Below, piece by piece: positions 34,420 to 45,209 of a DNA stretch of 64,000 nucleotides. The stretch is from assembly GCA_035274465.1 (NCBI GenBank), contig DATEOF010000398.1, forward strand, positions 1-64,000. Reading direction: 5' to 3'. Both the position numbers and the translations under genes were made by a program. Position 1 is the first letter of the stretch, and each line of letters begins with the position of its first letter. The stretch is from JADGRF01 sp035274465 (GTDB lineage: Bacteria > Myxococcota_A > Polyangia > Polyangiales > JAFGIB01). Below the pieces are notes generated by a model, which ran no database searches, was not told the origin of the DNA, and saw only the letters and a program-made list of their open reading frames with translations.

Positions 34420-35685
34420 TCAAGCCGGTTTACTGCGACTTCGCGGCACGTCCCTAAATGGGAGATCGCGATCCGGCGTGGCTTCGCGCGGCATGCCGAG
34501 CACGCGCTCGCTGATCACGTTCGCAGCCATCTCGGTGGTCCCGCCGCCGATGCAGACCGCCTGACGCATCAAGAAGTCGATGCCCCACTCCGCGAGATCG
34601 CCGTCGTCGTCCGCCCAGGTCGCGCCGGCGCTGCCCGCGAGCTCGAAGGCGATGCTCGCGCGGCGCGCCTCGGACAGGCCCAGGTACAGGCGCGCGACCG
34701 CCGAGGACTGATCCGACAGCGCGCGCGTGGCGATGCCTTGCCCGATGCGGCGCTTGAGTGCTTCGCCCACGAGCTGCAGGCTGTGCGCCTCGCCGATGAG
34801 CTCGCGGGCGCGCGGATCGGCCAGCTTTCCCGCTGCACGCGCGATGGAGTGCATCGTGGCGCCCGCACCGCTCGCACGGGCCGCTCCGTCCGGTGTGGTG
34901 ACCAGCGGCGAGTTGCGCGCCATGCGCTCGTGGAACATCCAGCGGCTGCCCACGGTCCAACCCGCGTCCACGCCGCCGATGCGCTGACTGTCAGGCACGC
35001 GCACGTCTGTCAGGTACTCCTGACAGAACTCCTTCGAACCATTGAGCATCTCGATCCGACGCACCTCGATGCCCGGGCTCTTGATCGGGAACATGAACAC
35101 AGTCAGACCACTGTGCTTCGATGCGTCCCAGTTCGTGCGCGCCAGGCACAGGCCCCAGTCCGACCACCAGGCGCCGGTCGTCCAGACCTTCGAGCCGTTC
35201 AGGATCCAGTGGTCGCTGTCCTGCACTGCCGTCGTGAGCGCGCCGGCGACATCGGAGCCACAGCTCGGCTCGGACAGAAACTGCATCCAGAGCTCTTCGC
35301 CCTTCAAGATCGCAGGCACGTGCGCGAGCTTCTGCTCCTCCGTTCCGAACTCCAGCAGCACCGAGAGACACGGGCTGAAGGTCGGCACCTGCGCGCGCGT
35401 CGGATACTCGAAGCCACGCAGCTCGGTGTTCAGCACGCGCTGATGAGCCGGCGTCAGGCCCTGTCCGCCGTACTGCTGCGGCACGCACACGCCGGCCAGG
35501 CCCGCATCGAACAGCAAGCGCTGGACCTCGCGTTCGCGCGCGACCTCGGCCAGCTCCTCCTCGTCGCTGCGGTAGGCACGCAGCGCGCTCGGGACGGCAG
35601 CGCGCGTGAGCGGCCGCAGGTTGGCGCGGATGAATGCACGCGCGCGCTCGCGGAAACTCTCGAGACTCTCGAGCGTAGCGCTCAT
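34420..35685 (-). CDS. Acyl-CoA dehydrogenase, larger subunit
   Basis: 421 residues from the ATG 35685-35683; the upstream open frame is antisense to the next gene. Typical acyl-CoA dehydrogenase motifs: VPQQYGGQGLTPAHQRVLN, LSEPSCGSDVAG (FAD/substrate), WILNGSKVWTTGAW, FHERMARNSPL, and GGGTTEMAANVISERVLGMP near the C-terminus (FAD-binding). The start overlaps the stop of the second dehydrogenase gene by 4 bases. Two unequal neighbouring dehydrogenases are the arrangement of alpha2beta2 FadE pairs used for bulky acyl-CoAs. The partner carries the candidate catalytic Glu. Confidence 0.93.
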   Translation of the reverse strand: MSATLESLESFRERARAFIRANLRPLTRAAVPSALRAYRSDEEELAEVAREREVQRLLFDAGLAGVCVPQQYGGQGLTPAHQRVLNTELRGFEYPTRAQVPTFSPCLSVLLEFGTEEQKLAHVPAILKGEELWMQFLSEPSCGSDVAGALTTAVQDSDHWILNGSKVWTTGAWWSDWGLCLARTNWDASKHSGLTVFMFPIKSPGIEVRRIEMLNGSKEFCQEYLTDVRVPDSQRIGGVDAGWTVGSRWMFHERMARNSPLVTTPDGAARASGAGATMHSIARAAGKLADPRARELIGEAHSLQLVGEALKRRIGQGIATRALSDQSSAVARLYLGLSEARRASIAFELAGSAGATWADDDGDLAEWGIDFLMRQAVCIGGGTTEMAANVISERVLGMPREATPDRDLPFRDVPRSRSKPA

Positions 35686-36794
35686 GATGAAATCTCCTTG
35701 CGCGCGACCAGATCGGCGAGGCGACGGCGATGTTCGTCGGGCGTGCCGAGCAGGGCGCGCGCCAGCGTGACGCGCCTCAGGAACAGGTGCAGATCGTGCT
35801 CGAACGTGACGCCGATCCCGCCGTGCAGTTGCACGCAGTCTTGCACCAGCTCGGGCCCGTACTCGCCGATATAGGCCTTCGCCGCGCTCGCGAGCTCGGC
35901 CGCGTCGGGCTTGCCCTCGCTCACCGCGCGCGCGGCTTCGTCGCTGATCGCGTGGCTCGCTTGCAGCCAGGTGGCCAGCTGCGCGAAGCGATGCTTGAGC
36001 GCCTGGTACGACGCCAGGGGCCGCCCGAACGAGTAGCGATCGAAGGCCCACTCGACGGTCATGTCGAACGCGGCCTGCATGGCGCCGACAGCCTCGGCAT
36101 TCAGGATGACGATCGCCTGCTGGAGCTGCCGCTCGACGTCGCCCGCGGCCTGGCCGATGCGACCGAGCGCGCTCGCACGCGGCACGCGCACCTGGTCGAA
36201 GCGGACGATCGAGAAACGCTTCGTCAGATCGACCGTACGCAGCGGCTGCCGCGTGACGCCCTTGGCTGCAGCCGGGACGATCACCTGCGTCAGCCCGTCG
36301 CCGGTTTTACCGGTCACCAGCAGGTGGCTGGCCTGGTCCGCGGACTCGACGGGACGCTTCACGCCGTGGAGCACGAGCTCGTCGCCCTGGACCGTGATCT
36401 CCAGCGGCGGCCCGGCTTCGGAGATGCACCAGGTCCCGATCGCGCTGCCGTCCAGCAGCCCCAGGATCAAGTGCTGGTTGCCACCTGCCGCGCTGAGCGC
36501 CCCTGCCACGATGTTGGTCGCGAGCAGCGGTCCCGGCGCGGCGTGGCGGCCGAACTCGTAGGCGGCCACGGTCAAGTCGATCAGGCCGCTGTTCGAGATC
36601 GAGACGCCGCCCTCAGCTTCGGAGACGAGCAGCGACGTCCAACCCAGCTCGGCGCCGCGACGCCAGTAGCTGCGGTCGAAGCCGGCGGGATCGTCGCGCA
36701 GGCGGCGCAGCTCCGCGACGGGCGCGTTCGCGGCCAGGAACCTCGCGGTGGTGTCTCGAAAGAACTCCTGCTCCGAGGTCAGCTCCAACAGCAT
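35682..36794 (-). CDS. Acyl-CoA dehydrogenase, smaller subunit
   Basis: 370 residues from the ATG 36794-36792. Motifs: a short N-terminal helical domain, FGRHAAPGPLLATNIVAGA, DRYSFGRPLASYQALKHRFA, and VQLHGGIGVTFEHDLHLFLR, where the Glu of TFEHD is the expected catalytic base. The classical EPxxGSD loop is reduced (CISEAGPP), consistent with a beta-type subunit that relies on its partner for flavin contacts. Follows the SDR gene by 11 bases and overlaps the large-subunit gene. It oxidises acyl-CoA to enoyl-CoA. Confidence 0.92.
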   Translation of the reverse strand: MLLELTSEQEFFRDTTARFLAANAPVAELRRLRDDPAGFDRSYWRRGAELGWTSLLVSEAEGGVSISNSGLIDLTVAAYEFGRHAAPGPLLATNIVAGALSAAGGNQHLILGLLDGSAIGTWCISEAGPPLEITVQGDELVLHGVKRPVESADQASHLLVTGKTGDGLTQVIVPAAAKGVTRQPLRTVDLTKRFSIVRFDQVRVPRASALGRIGQAAGDVERQLQQAIVILNAEAVGAMQAAFDMTVEWAFDRYSFGRPLASYQALKHRFAQLATWLQASHAISDEAARAVSEGKPDAAELASAAKAYIGEYGPELVQDCVQLHGGIGVTFEHDLHLFLRRVTLARALLGTPDEHRRRLADLVARKEISS

Positions 36795-36805
36795 GTGCAC
36801 TTCCT

Positions 36806-37561
36806 TCAGTTGGAGTAGCGGCCGCCGTTGACGCTCAGCGTGTGGCCCGTGATGTAGTCCGCCTCGTCGGAGGCCAGGAATGCACACGCCGCCGCGATGT
36901 TCTCCGGACGACCCGCGCGTCCCATCGGCGAACGCGCCGCCACGGCTTCGACGCTCACGCCCATGCCGGCGACACCCTCGCCTCGCAGCATCGGCGTGTC
37001 GACGAAGCCCGGCGGAATGTTGTTCACGGTGATGCCCGTCTGTGCGAGCTCCTGCGCCAGCGACTTGGTGAACGCGATCACGCCGCCCTTGGATGCCGCG
37101 TACGCCGTCATGCGCGCCGAACCCGTCTGCGCGCTGGACGAGGAGATGTTGATGATGCGACCCCACTTGGCCGCCAACATGTCGGGGAGCACGGCCTGCG
37201 TGACCACCAGCATGCTCTTGAGGTTGACCGTCATCACACGGTCCCAGTTCTCCTCGGTCATCTCCATGAACGAGCAAAAATCCGTGATGCCCGCGTTGTT
37301 GACCAGCACCTGAATCGGCCCGAGCTCGACGTGCACGCGCTCGACGGCCGCCCGCACGTGGCTGCGGTTCGACACGTCCACGCGACTCGCGATCGCCTTT
37401 GCGCCTGCAGCGACCAGCTCGGCCGCGGCGCGCTCGGCGCCTTCTTCGTTCACGTCCCAGACGGCGACCTTCGCACCGTCGCGAGCGAAGCGTTGCGCCG
37501 TCGCGAGCCCAATGCCGGATGCTGCACCCGTGACGACTACTATCTTTCCAGCTGACGACAT
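36806..37561 (-). CDS. Short-chain dehydrogenase/reductase
   Basis: 251 residues. VVVTGAASGIGLATA (glycine-rich NAD(P) site), NNAG, the Ser of INISSSSAQTGS and the catalytic YAASK are all present, ending with GHTLSVNGGRY. The motif order is FabG-like, so beta-hydroxyacyl-CoA or hydroxysteroid-type oxidation is plausible. Located between the hydratase gene (12 bases after it) and the dehydrogenase pair, giving the beta-oxidation order dehydrogenase, hydratase, hydroxyacyl dehydrogenase in one operon. Confidence 0.93.
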   Translation of the reverse strand: MSSAGKIVVVTGAASGIGLATAQRFARDGAKVAVWDVNEEGAERAAAELVAAGAKAIASRVDVSNRSHVRAAVERVHVELGPIQVLVNNAGITDFCSFMEMTEENWDRVMTVNLKSMLVVTQAVLPDMLAAKWGRIINISSSSAQTGSARMTAYAASKGGVIAFTKSLAQELAQTGITVNNIPPGFVDTPMLRGEGVAGMGVSVEAVAARSPMGRAGRPENIAAACAFLASDEADYITGHTLSVNGGRYSN

Positions 37562-37573
37562 CTCGGCCCTACC

Positions 37574-38776
37574 TTAGCGCGGAAGCTCCACGTCGACCTG
37601 CCCCGTCGCGAGCACTGTGCCGTCCTGGTTACGCATCTTCACATCCAGGCGCACCAGCGGCGTGCCCCATACCGACTCTTCCTGCTGTTCCATGACTTCC
37701 GCGTCCAGATACGTTACGTCACCTTCATAGGCAGGCGACCGATAGGACGTGTTGGAGTAGCGCACGAAGCCTTCGTGGCCCGCCCAGTGAGACACATAAT
37801 CGGTCACCCACGCGCCCATCGTCGCGCCGTAGCCGTACGCCCGCTGGATGCCGACCTGCGCGGCCTTGTCCACGTCCACGTGCCCGCGTGACGGCCCCAC
37901 GTACAGCCCGTCGCGCAGTCGCGGATCGATCCTTGCGCCCTCTTCGTCGAAGCCAAAACCCTCGACCCAACCCGGATCCTGGTTGATCCACGGTTCTTCG
38001 ACGGCCGGGGGTGCCACCCAGCGAAAGCTCCCCCAGACGTTGAACACGAAGGCGCGATACTCCGTGGCGAAGCTCGCCAGCGTGTGCGGGCCGATCACGC
38101 GGCGCGGCAGTCGATCGCCGATCGACACCTCCTCGTAACGCGGCGTGCGCCCCTCGCGATTCGACAGGATCCAATCCAGCCGCTCCCGCTCGAGCGCCAG
38201 CAATTGCTCGCGCTTCCAGCGCGGCGCCTTGGCGACCGGCTTCGCCTTGCCGCGCCGCTCGGCCTCCGCGGCGTTGTAGCGGATCGAGGTCGAGCGTACC
38301 TTGCTGACCGGTGTGCCGCGCTGGTCGACGTGCAGCGTGTCGCCGCGCGAAAACAGCGTCGGGCCTGCGAAGTTCGTGTCGCTGACCTTGTAGTCGTGGA
38401 AGCGGCGCTTCTGCGTCAGCCGATCGCCCGGCCGCAGCCGCGGACCGTAGTGCCACCACTCCTCGCCGCCGAAGATCAGGTGCGAGCCCGGGATGTGCCC
38501 CACGCAAGCAGGCTGCGCGCCGTGACCGTAGTCGATCGCCACGGCAAACGACTGAGGTGCCACGATGCCTCCGAACCTGGAGGCCCTGGCAAACTCGTGA
38601 TCCCAGTGAATGGGGTTCGGATAGTCCATCGCCATCACCCAGCGGCGGATATCGGTCGAGGAGCACGGCTCGATTAGCTCGCCGCCGCCCACCTCCTGCC
38701 CCACGCGACGCTTCACGTCACTGAGATCGAGCTCCACGGTCAAGTGCTTCGCCGACGACTGCCTCATGAGGGGCAC
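37574..38776 (-). CDS. FAS1-like / MaoC-type two-hotdog hydratase
   Basis: 400 residues from the GTG 38776; an ATG three codons in (38767) is the other choice. The first half contains NPIHWDHEFARASRFGGIVA with the hydratase-type His and the FAS1-like APQSF strand, then GGEEWWHYGPRLRPGDRLT. The second half (from about 210) repeats a degenerate hotdog (GDRLPRRVIGPHTLA, then YSNTSYRSPAYEGDVTYLD). The protein should add water to a 2-enoyl-CoA. It is the promoter-proximal gene of the operon running to 34420, with an imperfect dyad 25-40 bases upstream of its start. Confidence 0.88.
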   Translation of the reverse strand: MPLMRQSSAKHLTVELDLSDVKRRVGQEVGGGELIEPCSSTDIRRWVMAMDYPNPIHWDHEFARASRFGGIVAPQSFAVAIDYGHGAQPACVGHIPGSHLIFGGEEWWHYGPRLRPGDRLTQKRRFHDYKVSDTNFAGPTLFSRGDTLHVDQRGTPVSKVRSTSIRYNAAEAERRGKAKPVAKAPRWKREQLLALERERLDWILSNREGRTPRYEEVSIGDRLPRRVIGPHTLASFATEYRAFVFNVWGSFRWVAPPAVEEPWINQDPGWVEGFGFDEEGARIDPRLRDGLYVGPSRGHVDVDKAAQVGIQRAYGYGATMGAWVTDYVSHWAGHEGFVRYSNTSYRSPAYEGDVTYLDAEVMEQQEESVWGTPLVRLDVKMRNQDGTVLATGQVDVELPR

Positions 38777-38800
38777 TCTAGCAGCCGACTCCGCAACAAG

Positions 38801-38816
38801 TCAACAGCGTTGTTCA
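38801..38816. promoter_or_regulatory. Candidate TetR-type operator (TCAACA half-site)
   Basis: TCAACAGCGTTGTTCA upstream of the hydratase gene is symmetric at six of eight positions and shares its left half and spacing with the two stronger dyads at 45114-45129 and 45140-45155. It lies between the TetR gene's 3' end and the start of the hydratase operon, where repressor binding would block transcription. Confidence 0.5.
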
Positions 38817-38864
38817 TTAAGAATCTGGACGCCCGAAGCCCGGGGGGCCCGAAGCCGCGAGAAT

Positions 38865-39524
38865 TCAGCGCTTCTTCGCGGGCTTGCTCACGCGCGCATC
38901 GAGCTCCGGAAACTTGTCCGGGCGCAGCGTGCCGTGCAGCGTCAGTCGCAGGATCTCGCGGTTCAGCCGCTCGGCCATCTGCTGGCGCTGCTTGGCGGTG
39001 CGGGCGTGCGCGCGAGCCCAGACGGGCCAGATGAACGAGCCGGCGATGAACAGCACCGACAGCACCTCGACGTCGATGCCCGGCTGAGCCATCTGCGTCT
39101 TGGCGAAGCGCTCGAAGCTCGACGCGTACTGTCGCCAGAAGGGATCATTGGCCGGCCGACTCGAGCTCAACACCTCGAACAGCCAAACCCGACCGAGCGC
39201 GGGGTTCTCCATCGCGAACTCGATCAAGTGCTTGTTCACAGCCTCGACGCTGACGGAGTCCAGCGGCTGATCGGCCACCGCCGGATCGCCGAACACCGCC
39301 CGGTACAGCTGGTCACTAACCCAAGCCGCCGTGGCTTCGATCAGTTGCTCGCGGGTCTGGAAGTGCTGGTACGCCGTCCCACGGTTCACACCCGCCCGCT
39401 GTGCCACCTGAGCGACACTCAGCCCCTCCTTCCCGTCCTGGGCTAAAACCTCGCGCGCTGCCTCCAGGATCGCCTCGCGCGTACGCTCAGGGTCACGTTT
39501 CTTCCGGGTGCGTTTTTCGGTCAT
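38865..39524 (-). CDS. TetR-family regulator
   Basis: 219 residues. A basic tail (TEKRTRKKRDPERTREAILE) precedes the helix-turn-helix LSVAQVAQRAGVNRGTAYQH with FQTREQLIE. The effector domain is helical with a hydrophobic pocket region and ends in a basic stretch (SKPAKKR). It lies directly upstream of the hydratase operon on the same strand, 88 bases away, with a dyad in the gap. It is the obvious candidate to bind the TCAACA dyads here and at 45.1 kb. Confidence 0.92.
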   Translation of the reverse strand: MTEKRTRKKRDPERTREAILEAAREVLAQDGKEGLSVAQVAQRAGVNRGTAYQHFQTREQLIEATAAWVSDQLYRAVFGDPAVADQPLDSVSVEAVNKHLIEFAMENPALGRVWLFEVLSSSRPANDPFWRQYASSFERFAKTQMAQPGIDVEVLSVLFIAGSFIWPVWARAHARTAKQRQQMAERLNREILRLTLHGTLRPDKFPELDARVSKPAKKR

Positions 39525-39994
39525 GTGCTTCGGGCGCGGATACTAGCCTGCAGCGTCGCCGAGCGCGATCCCGGATTTCGGGCGAAACCCGGGGCCACGG
39601 CGCTGGTCCAGCGACCGGCTGGCGCGGGCACCGGAGACCGCAACGCTCCGGACACCCGGCGCACGAACGCGCTGCTCACGAGTGCGCTGTCGTCGGCGCA
39701 CGTTCCGTCGCTGCCGCCATCAGCTGCATCGACAGCAATGCCGTTGCCGTCGCTGCCGACCTTCCGAGAAGCACAGCAGGGCTTTGCCCACAGCGACCCC
39801 AGGCAGCGTCGCTATGCCGTTCAGCCACGAACGTCGAGTGATGCGCGTCGCGCCCACATGTTCGCTCGCAGGATCTACTGGCGTGCAGTGTAGGAGCTAA
39901 CGCGTCGGCGGCAGCGACCCAATCTGGCGCCGTTCCCGACTGCCGTGGCACATTGCTCGTCGTCCACTACCTGGTGTCGATCGGGGAGGATCGA
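39525..39994. other. 470-base region without a convincing gene
   Basis: Frames of 70-120 codons exist on both strands but are Arg/Ala/Pro-rich, mutually overlapping and lack ribosome binding sites. The region must hold the TetR promoter (minus) and the promoter of the five-gene exported-protein operon (plus). I see no clear dyad or hairpin. Confidence 0.5.
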
Positions 39995-41833
<1,839 letters not shown>

Positions 41834-41846
41834 TCAAGGAGAACGC

Positions 41847-42968
41847 GTGAAGACCTCGAGCTTGCAGCGAATGGTGGCTTGCCTCGTGCTGGGCTTGTCG
41901 GCGTGGGACTGTGGAACCGAACCCGCACCCGGCGAGGAGACGGACAACACGCCGACCAAAGGCGGCGAGGACTGGACGTTGCAGGAGCTGAGCGCCGAGG
42001 AAGGCTTGTCGATCCGCATCCCGACCTTCCAGATCGAGTCCATGACGGAAGAACAGACCTGCTTCTTCCTCGCGGTGCCGGATCTCAACGACGGCAAAGA
42101 CTTCTGGGTCAACCAAGTCAAGCTGGCGATGAACCCCGGCAGTCACCACATGAACATCTTTCGTGTGCGCACGCTCAAGAACCTACGCCCGGAGGACGCC
42201 GAGCCGACGAAGCTCGGGCCGTACGATGCGACCGTGGTGCACGGTCACGCGGAGTATGCGAGCAATCCATGCTGGGACAGCTCAAACTGGTCTGACTGGC
42301 CGTTGGTCGCGAACACACAACACGCCGATCCGAAGAATCCCTACACGGAATGGGACCTACCCGAGCACGTCGCGATGCGCTTCACGCCCGGCGAGATGCT
42401 CATGGTGCAGAGCCACTACGTGAACACCACCACGCAACCCACGCCCTCCGGGACGGGTCGCGTCGGGATCAACCTCTATCGAACCCACGAACCCAACCCG
42501 ATCGAGATGGGGACGCTGTTTGCCACCCAGCAGAACCTTCGCATCTGCCAGTCCAACCGCAACCCGACGTTCAGCGGCACATGTCGCTTCCCCGGTGGCG
42601 TGACAGTCTCGGCAGCGAACGGGCATTTCCACTCTCGAGGCAAGCAGTTCAGCATGTTCTCCTGGGACGGTCAGAGCCTCGACCATCCGGATGAATCCGC
42701 GCGCTTCTACACCAGCAACGATTGGAGCCATCCGCCGATGACCACAGGGATCGAGCGCTCGGTCCCTCAAGGCGGTGGCATCTGGTGGGACTGCAAGTTC
42801 CAGTGGCAGGACCCGATCTTCGGCTGCGACACGGTCAACATGAAGGATCCCGAGAAGGCGGGGGACTGCTGCTACACGTTCGGAGGCAACACCGACGTGG
42901 GCGAACACTGCAACGTCTTCCTCTACTACTACCCACGCGTGCAGGACACGGATGTCTTCTGCAACTGA
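41847..42968 (+). CDS. PHM-like type-2 copper monooxygenase
   Basis: 373 residues, exported (hydrophobic N-terminus MVACLVLGLSAW, an atypical lipobox at best). The ligands of peptidylglycine monooxygenase-like enzymes can be followed: His100-His101 in GSHHMN and His190 in VQSHYV for the first copper, His260 and His262 in ANGHFHSRGKQF for the second copper. The second copper normally also takes a Met from a DEMCN motif; here the matching place reads VGEHCNVFLYYYP with His354. So it keeps the fold, but the methionine ligand is replaced by histidine. Either an altered monooxygenase or a copper-binding protein. Overlaps the next gene by 17 bases. Confidence 0.85.
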   Translation: MKTSSLQRMVACLVLGLSAWDCGTEPAPGEETDNTPTKGGEDWTLQELSAEEGLSIRIPTFQIESMTEEQTCFFLAVPDLNDGKDFWVNQVKLAMNPGSHHMNIFRVRTLKNLRPEDAEPTKLGPYDATVVHGHAEYASNPCWDSSNWSDWPLVANTQHADPKNPYTEWDLPEHVAMRFTPGEMLMVQSHYVNTTTQPTPSGTGRVGINLYRTHEPNPIEMGTLFATQQNLRICQSNRNPTFSGTCRFPGGVTVSAANGHFHSRGKQFSMFSWDGQSLDHPDESARFYTSNDWSHPPMTTGIERSVPQGGGIWWDCKFQWQDPIFGCDTVNMKDPEKAGDCCYTFGGNTDVGEHCNVFLYYYPRVQDTDVFCN

Positions 42969-43578
42969 ACGCTGGGCGCGCTGTGCCTGGCTGCTCGGCG
43001 TACTGGCGTGCGCGCAAGACGCCGAGCAGGGCGCGACCGAGTCCGACTCGTGCTTCGTCGGCGACGAGTCCAAGCCGATCGAGTTCGAGGTCGTTCATCG
43101 CACCGCAGACGGCGAGTGTTTGTCGACCGGAGACATGGCCGAGATGCCGCTCATTCAGCCTCCGCAGGGCGGCAAGGTCCTGTTCGTCGGCGTGCGCGCT
43201 CGCAACCTCGATGGCTGCGGCCTCACGTTGGCGACGGCGCTGGTCGAGCAGCAAACCGGCGCGGTGATCTCGCTCGAGCGGCGTCCGGTCAGGCTCGAGG
43301 AAGTCGACGATGGCTGGATGATGCCGCAGCGCCCCACGGAAGCCAGCAACTATTCCAACCTCCCCGCGTGTCCGCGGGCCGATCTCGCGCGCTCGATCGA
43401 GGGTGAAGTCTACGAGCTTCGTGTGAGCATCACCGACAACGCAAATCGAAAGGCGTCGACCACGATGCAGATCATCCCAACCTGCGGCGAACCGAACCTC
43501 GCGGAGCTCTGCCACTGTGAGTGCTCCAAGGACTACAAGCTCGGCGGCGGTTGCGCCAAACCTGGAGCTGCCAAGTGA
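42952..43578 (+). CDS. Lipoprotein with Cys-rich C-terminus
   Basis: 208 residues. Lipobox LGVLAC (Cys20), then a beta-rich domain (KVLFVGVRARNLDGCGLTLA) and a C-terminal cluster of Cys (CGEPNLAELCHCECSKDYKL). Starts 17 bases inside the end of the copper monooxygenase gene. No family is recognised. Its place between the copper enzyme and the propeller lipoprotein suggests an accessory of the same extracellular assembly. Confidence 0.75.
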   Translation: MSSATERWARCAWLLGVLACAQDAEQGATESDSCFVGDESKPIEFEVVHRTADGECLSTGDMAEMPLIQPPQGGKVLFVGVRARNLDGCGLTLATALVEQQTGAVISLERRPVRLEEVDDGWMMPQRPTEASNYSNLPACPRADLARSIEGEVYELRVSITDNANRKASTTMQIIPTCGEPNLAELCHCECSKDYKLGGGCAKPGAAK

Positions 43579-44594
43579 AGCTCGCACTACGTTGCGCCTT
43601 GCTCCTGTGCTGCGCCGGTGCGTGCGGCGACGAAATCTCCTCCGTCGCGCCGAGCCACGACGGGAAGCCTTCCTGGCACGTGCTGGTCGATCGCGCTCCG
43701 GGCGCGCTGCTGCGCGTCTCGGGCGCGTCCGATGGCAGCGTGTTCGCCGTCGGAGCGGATGCGGATGGCCAAGGACCACTCGCCTTTCGTTTGACTCAGG
43801 CCAGGACCGAACGCCTCGCGACTGGGCAGCACGGCTCGCTCTGGTGGTGGCACCAAACCTCGGACGACACCCTGCACATGGTGGGCGACCAGGGCCTCGT
43901 GCTGTCGTACCAGATCTCCACGGGCGAGTTCTCGCGCCTCGAAAACCCCGTGACGCGCCGCATCTTCGGTGTATGGAGCGCGAGCGCCGACGACATCTGG
44001 TACGTGGGCGGAGACCTGGATTCCAACACCGGAACGGTGTTGCGCGGCGACGGAACCAAGCTCTGGGTACCCGAGGGCCTGCCGCCGACGGCGGCAATGT
44101 TCAAGGTGACCGGCTTTGGACCCGATTCAGTCTGGGTGGTGGGCCAGCGCGGCAGCTTGCTCCACTGCAAGTCGGCTCGCTTCGATCAACTGACGTTGCC
44201 CACGCCGCTATCGCTGCTGGCGCTGAGTGGCGTGAGTGAAGACGCATTGTACGCAGTGGGCGGCGCGGCCAACGGCGTGATCCTGCACAAAGGCAACGGG
44301 GACACCTGGACGAACGAAACTCCGGCAGGCCTACCGCCGATGAACAGCGTGTGGGCCGTCGACGAAGACCTGGCCTACGCCGCAGGCTTCAACGGGCATC
44401 TCTACGTGCGGCACGCCGGCGAGTGGCAAGAGTTCGACCCACCGCCGCCGACGTTCCAGGATCTGCACTCGGTCTGGGTCGACGCGGACGGAGGGCTTTG
44501 GCTCGCGGGAGGTCGGCTCACCGTAGATCCGCCGACCGATGGCGTGCTGCTCTACTACGGGTCGAAGTCATGGAAGGCCGGGCGCGATGACTGA
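43575..44594 (+). CDS. Beta-propeller lipoprotein
   Basis: 339 residues from the GTG 43575-43577, which overlaps the previous stop by 4 bases and leads straight into the signal KLALRCALLLCCAGAC. The body is a run of propeller blades with an SxDDxWxVG signature: SASADDIWYVGG, FGPDSVWVVGQ, VSEDALYAVGG, NSVWAVDEDLAYAAGF, DADGGLWLAGG. It is probably a ligand- or protein-binding surface in the same envelope complex as its operon neighbours. No catalytic residues are evident. Confidence 0.85.
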   Translation: MKLALRCALLLCCAGACGDEISSVAPSHDGKPSWHVLVDRAPGALLRVSGASDGSVFAVGADADGQGPLAFRLTQARTERLATGQHGSLWWWHQTSDDTLHMVGDQGLVLSYQISTGEFSRLENPVTRRIFGVWSASADDIWYVGGDLDSNTGTVLRGDGTKLWVPEGLPPTAAMFKVTGFGPDSVWVVGQRGSLLHCKSARFDQLTLPTPLSLLALSGVSEDALYAVGGAANGVILHKGNGDTWTNETPAGLPPMNSVWAVDEDLAYAAGFNGHLYVRHAGEWQEFDPPPPTFQDLHSVWVDADGGLWLAGGRLTVDPPTDGVLLYYGSKSWKAGRDD

Positions 44595-45084
44595 CAAGTT
44601 CATTCGCAGCATCGGCCTGAGTGTGATCACTCTGCTGCTCGGCTGTGCCAGCGAGGTCAAGCCACAGGCGCTCCACGAATCGCTCGACGTCGAGATCGGC
44701 ATCCCGGACAAAGACACGCGTCGCATCTTCTTGCCGCTCGAGTCCGGCGGAGAGATCTACTTCTTCAAGGGGCTGCAGGTCGAAGAGTTCGTGATGCTCG
44801 CGCTGCGCCTCGAGCAGCATGAGCCCAAGGCGTTCGTCGAAGTGACCGTCGAGAACATGGACATGGGCACGCACTCGACGCGCGAGGCTTGGGACGATCC
44901 CGAGCCATTCGAGTGCACGGACGACGAAGGGTGCACGCTCGTGCCCGTGCTACTGCCCGCACGCGAGCTGGGCCAGCTCACCGAGCTCGACGGCGCGCAC
45001 CTGCGCGTGCACAGCGAGGTTTGGCTCGAAGACGGCACGCGCGGTGAGGCCTCGATCGAGGGACTCTTGCGTCCACAGCGCTGA
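44587..45084 (+). CDS. Small lipoprotein
   Basis: 165 residues from the ATG 44587, overlapping the previous stop by 8 bases. Lipobox LLLGC, a short linker, then a beta-rich acidic domain with one Cys pair (ECTDDEGC) and Met-rich patch ENMDMGTH that could touch copper. Last gene of the five-gene operon. No family recognised. Confidence 0.75.
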   Translation: MTDKFIRSIGLSVITLLLGCASEVKPQALHESLDVEIGIPDKDTRRIFLPLESGGEIYFFKGLQVEEFVMLALRLEQHEPKAFVEVTVENMDMGTHSTREAWDDPEPFECTDDEGCTLVPVLLPARELGQLTELDGAHLRVHSEVWLEDGTRGEASIEGLLRPQR

Positions 45085-45113
45085 CGGCAACGGTTCCTGG
45101 CTGGTGACACAGT

Positions 45114-45129
45114 TCAACACCAGTGTTGA
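45114..45129. promoter_or_regulatory. Perfect dyad TCAACAC-CA-GTGTTGA
   Basis: A perfect 7-2-7 palindrome 81 bases upstream of the SMP-30 gene. A second copy follows at 45140-45155, and a degenerate one lies upstream of the hydratase operon at 38801-38816. Typical of a TetR operator. Confidence 0.65.
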
Positions 45130-45139
45130 TCAGTTCTAA

Positions 45140-45155
45140 TCAACAGTGGTGTTGA
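45140..45155. promoter_or_regulatory. Second dyad TCAACAG-TG-GTGTTGA
   Basis: One mismatch from the perfect dyad at 45114; the two centres are 26 bases apart, about two and a half helical turns. It lies about 55 bases before the SMP-30 start, so a bound repressor would cover the promoter. Confidence 0.6.
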
Positions 45156-45209
45156 CCATGGTCGACCCCTCGGCTAGCTTGCAGGCGAAGCTGTCAGGGG
45201 AGATCACTC

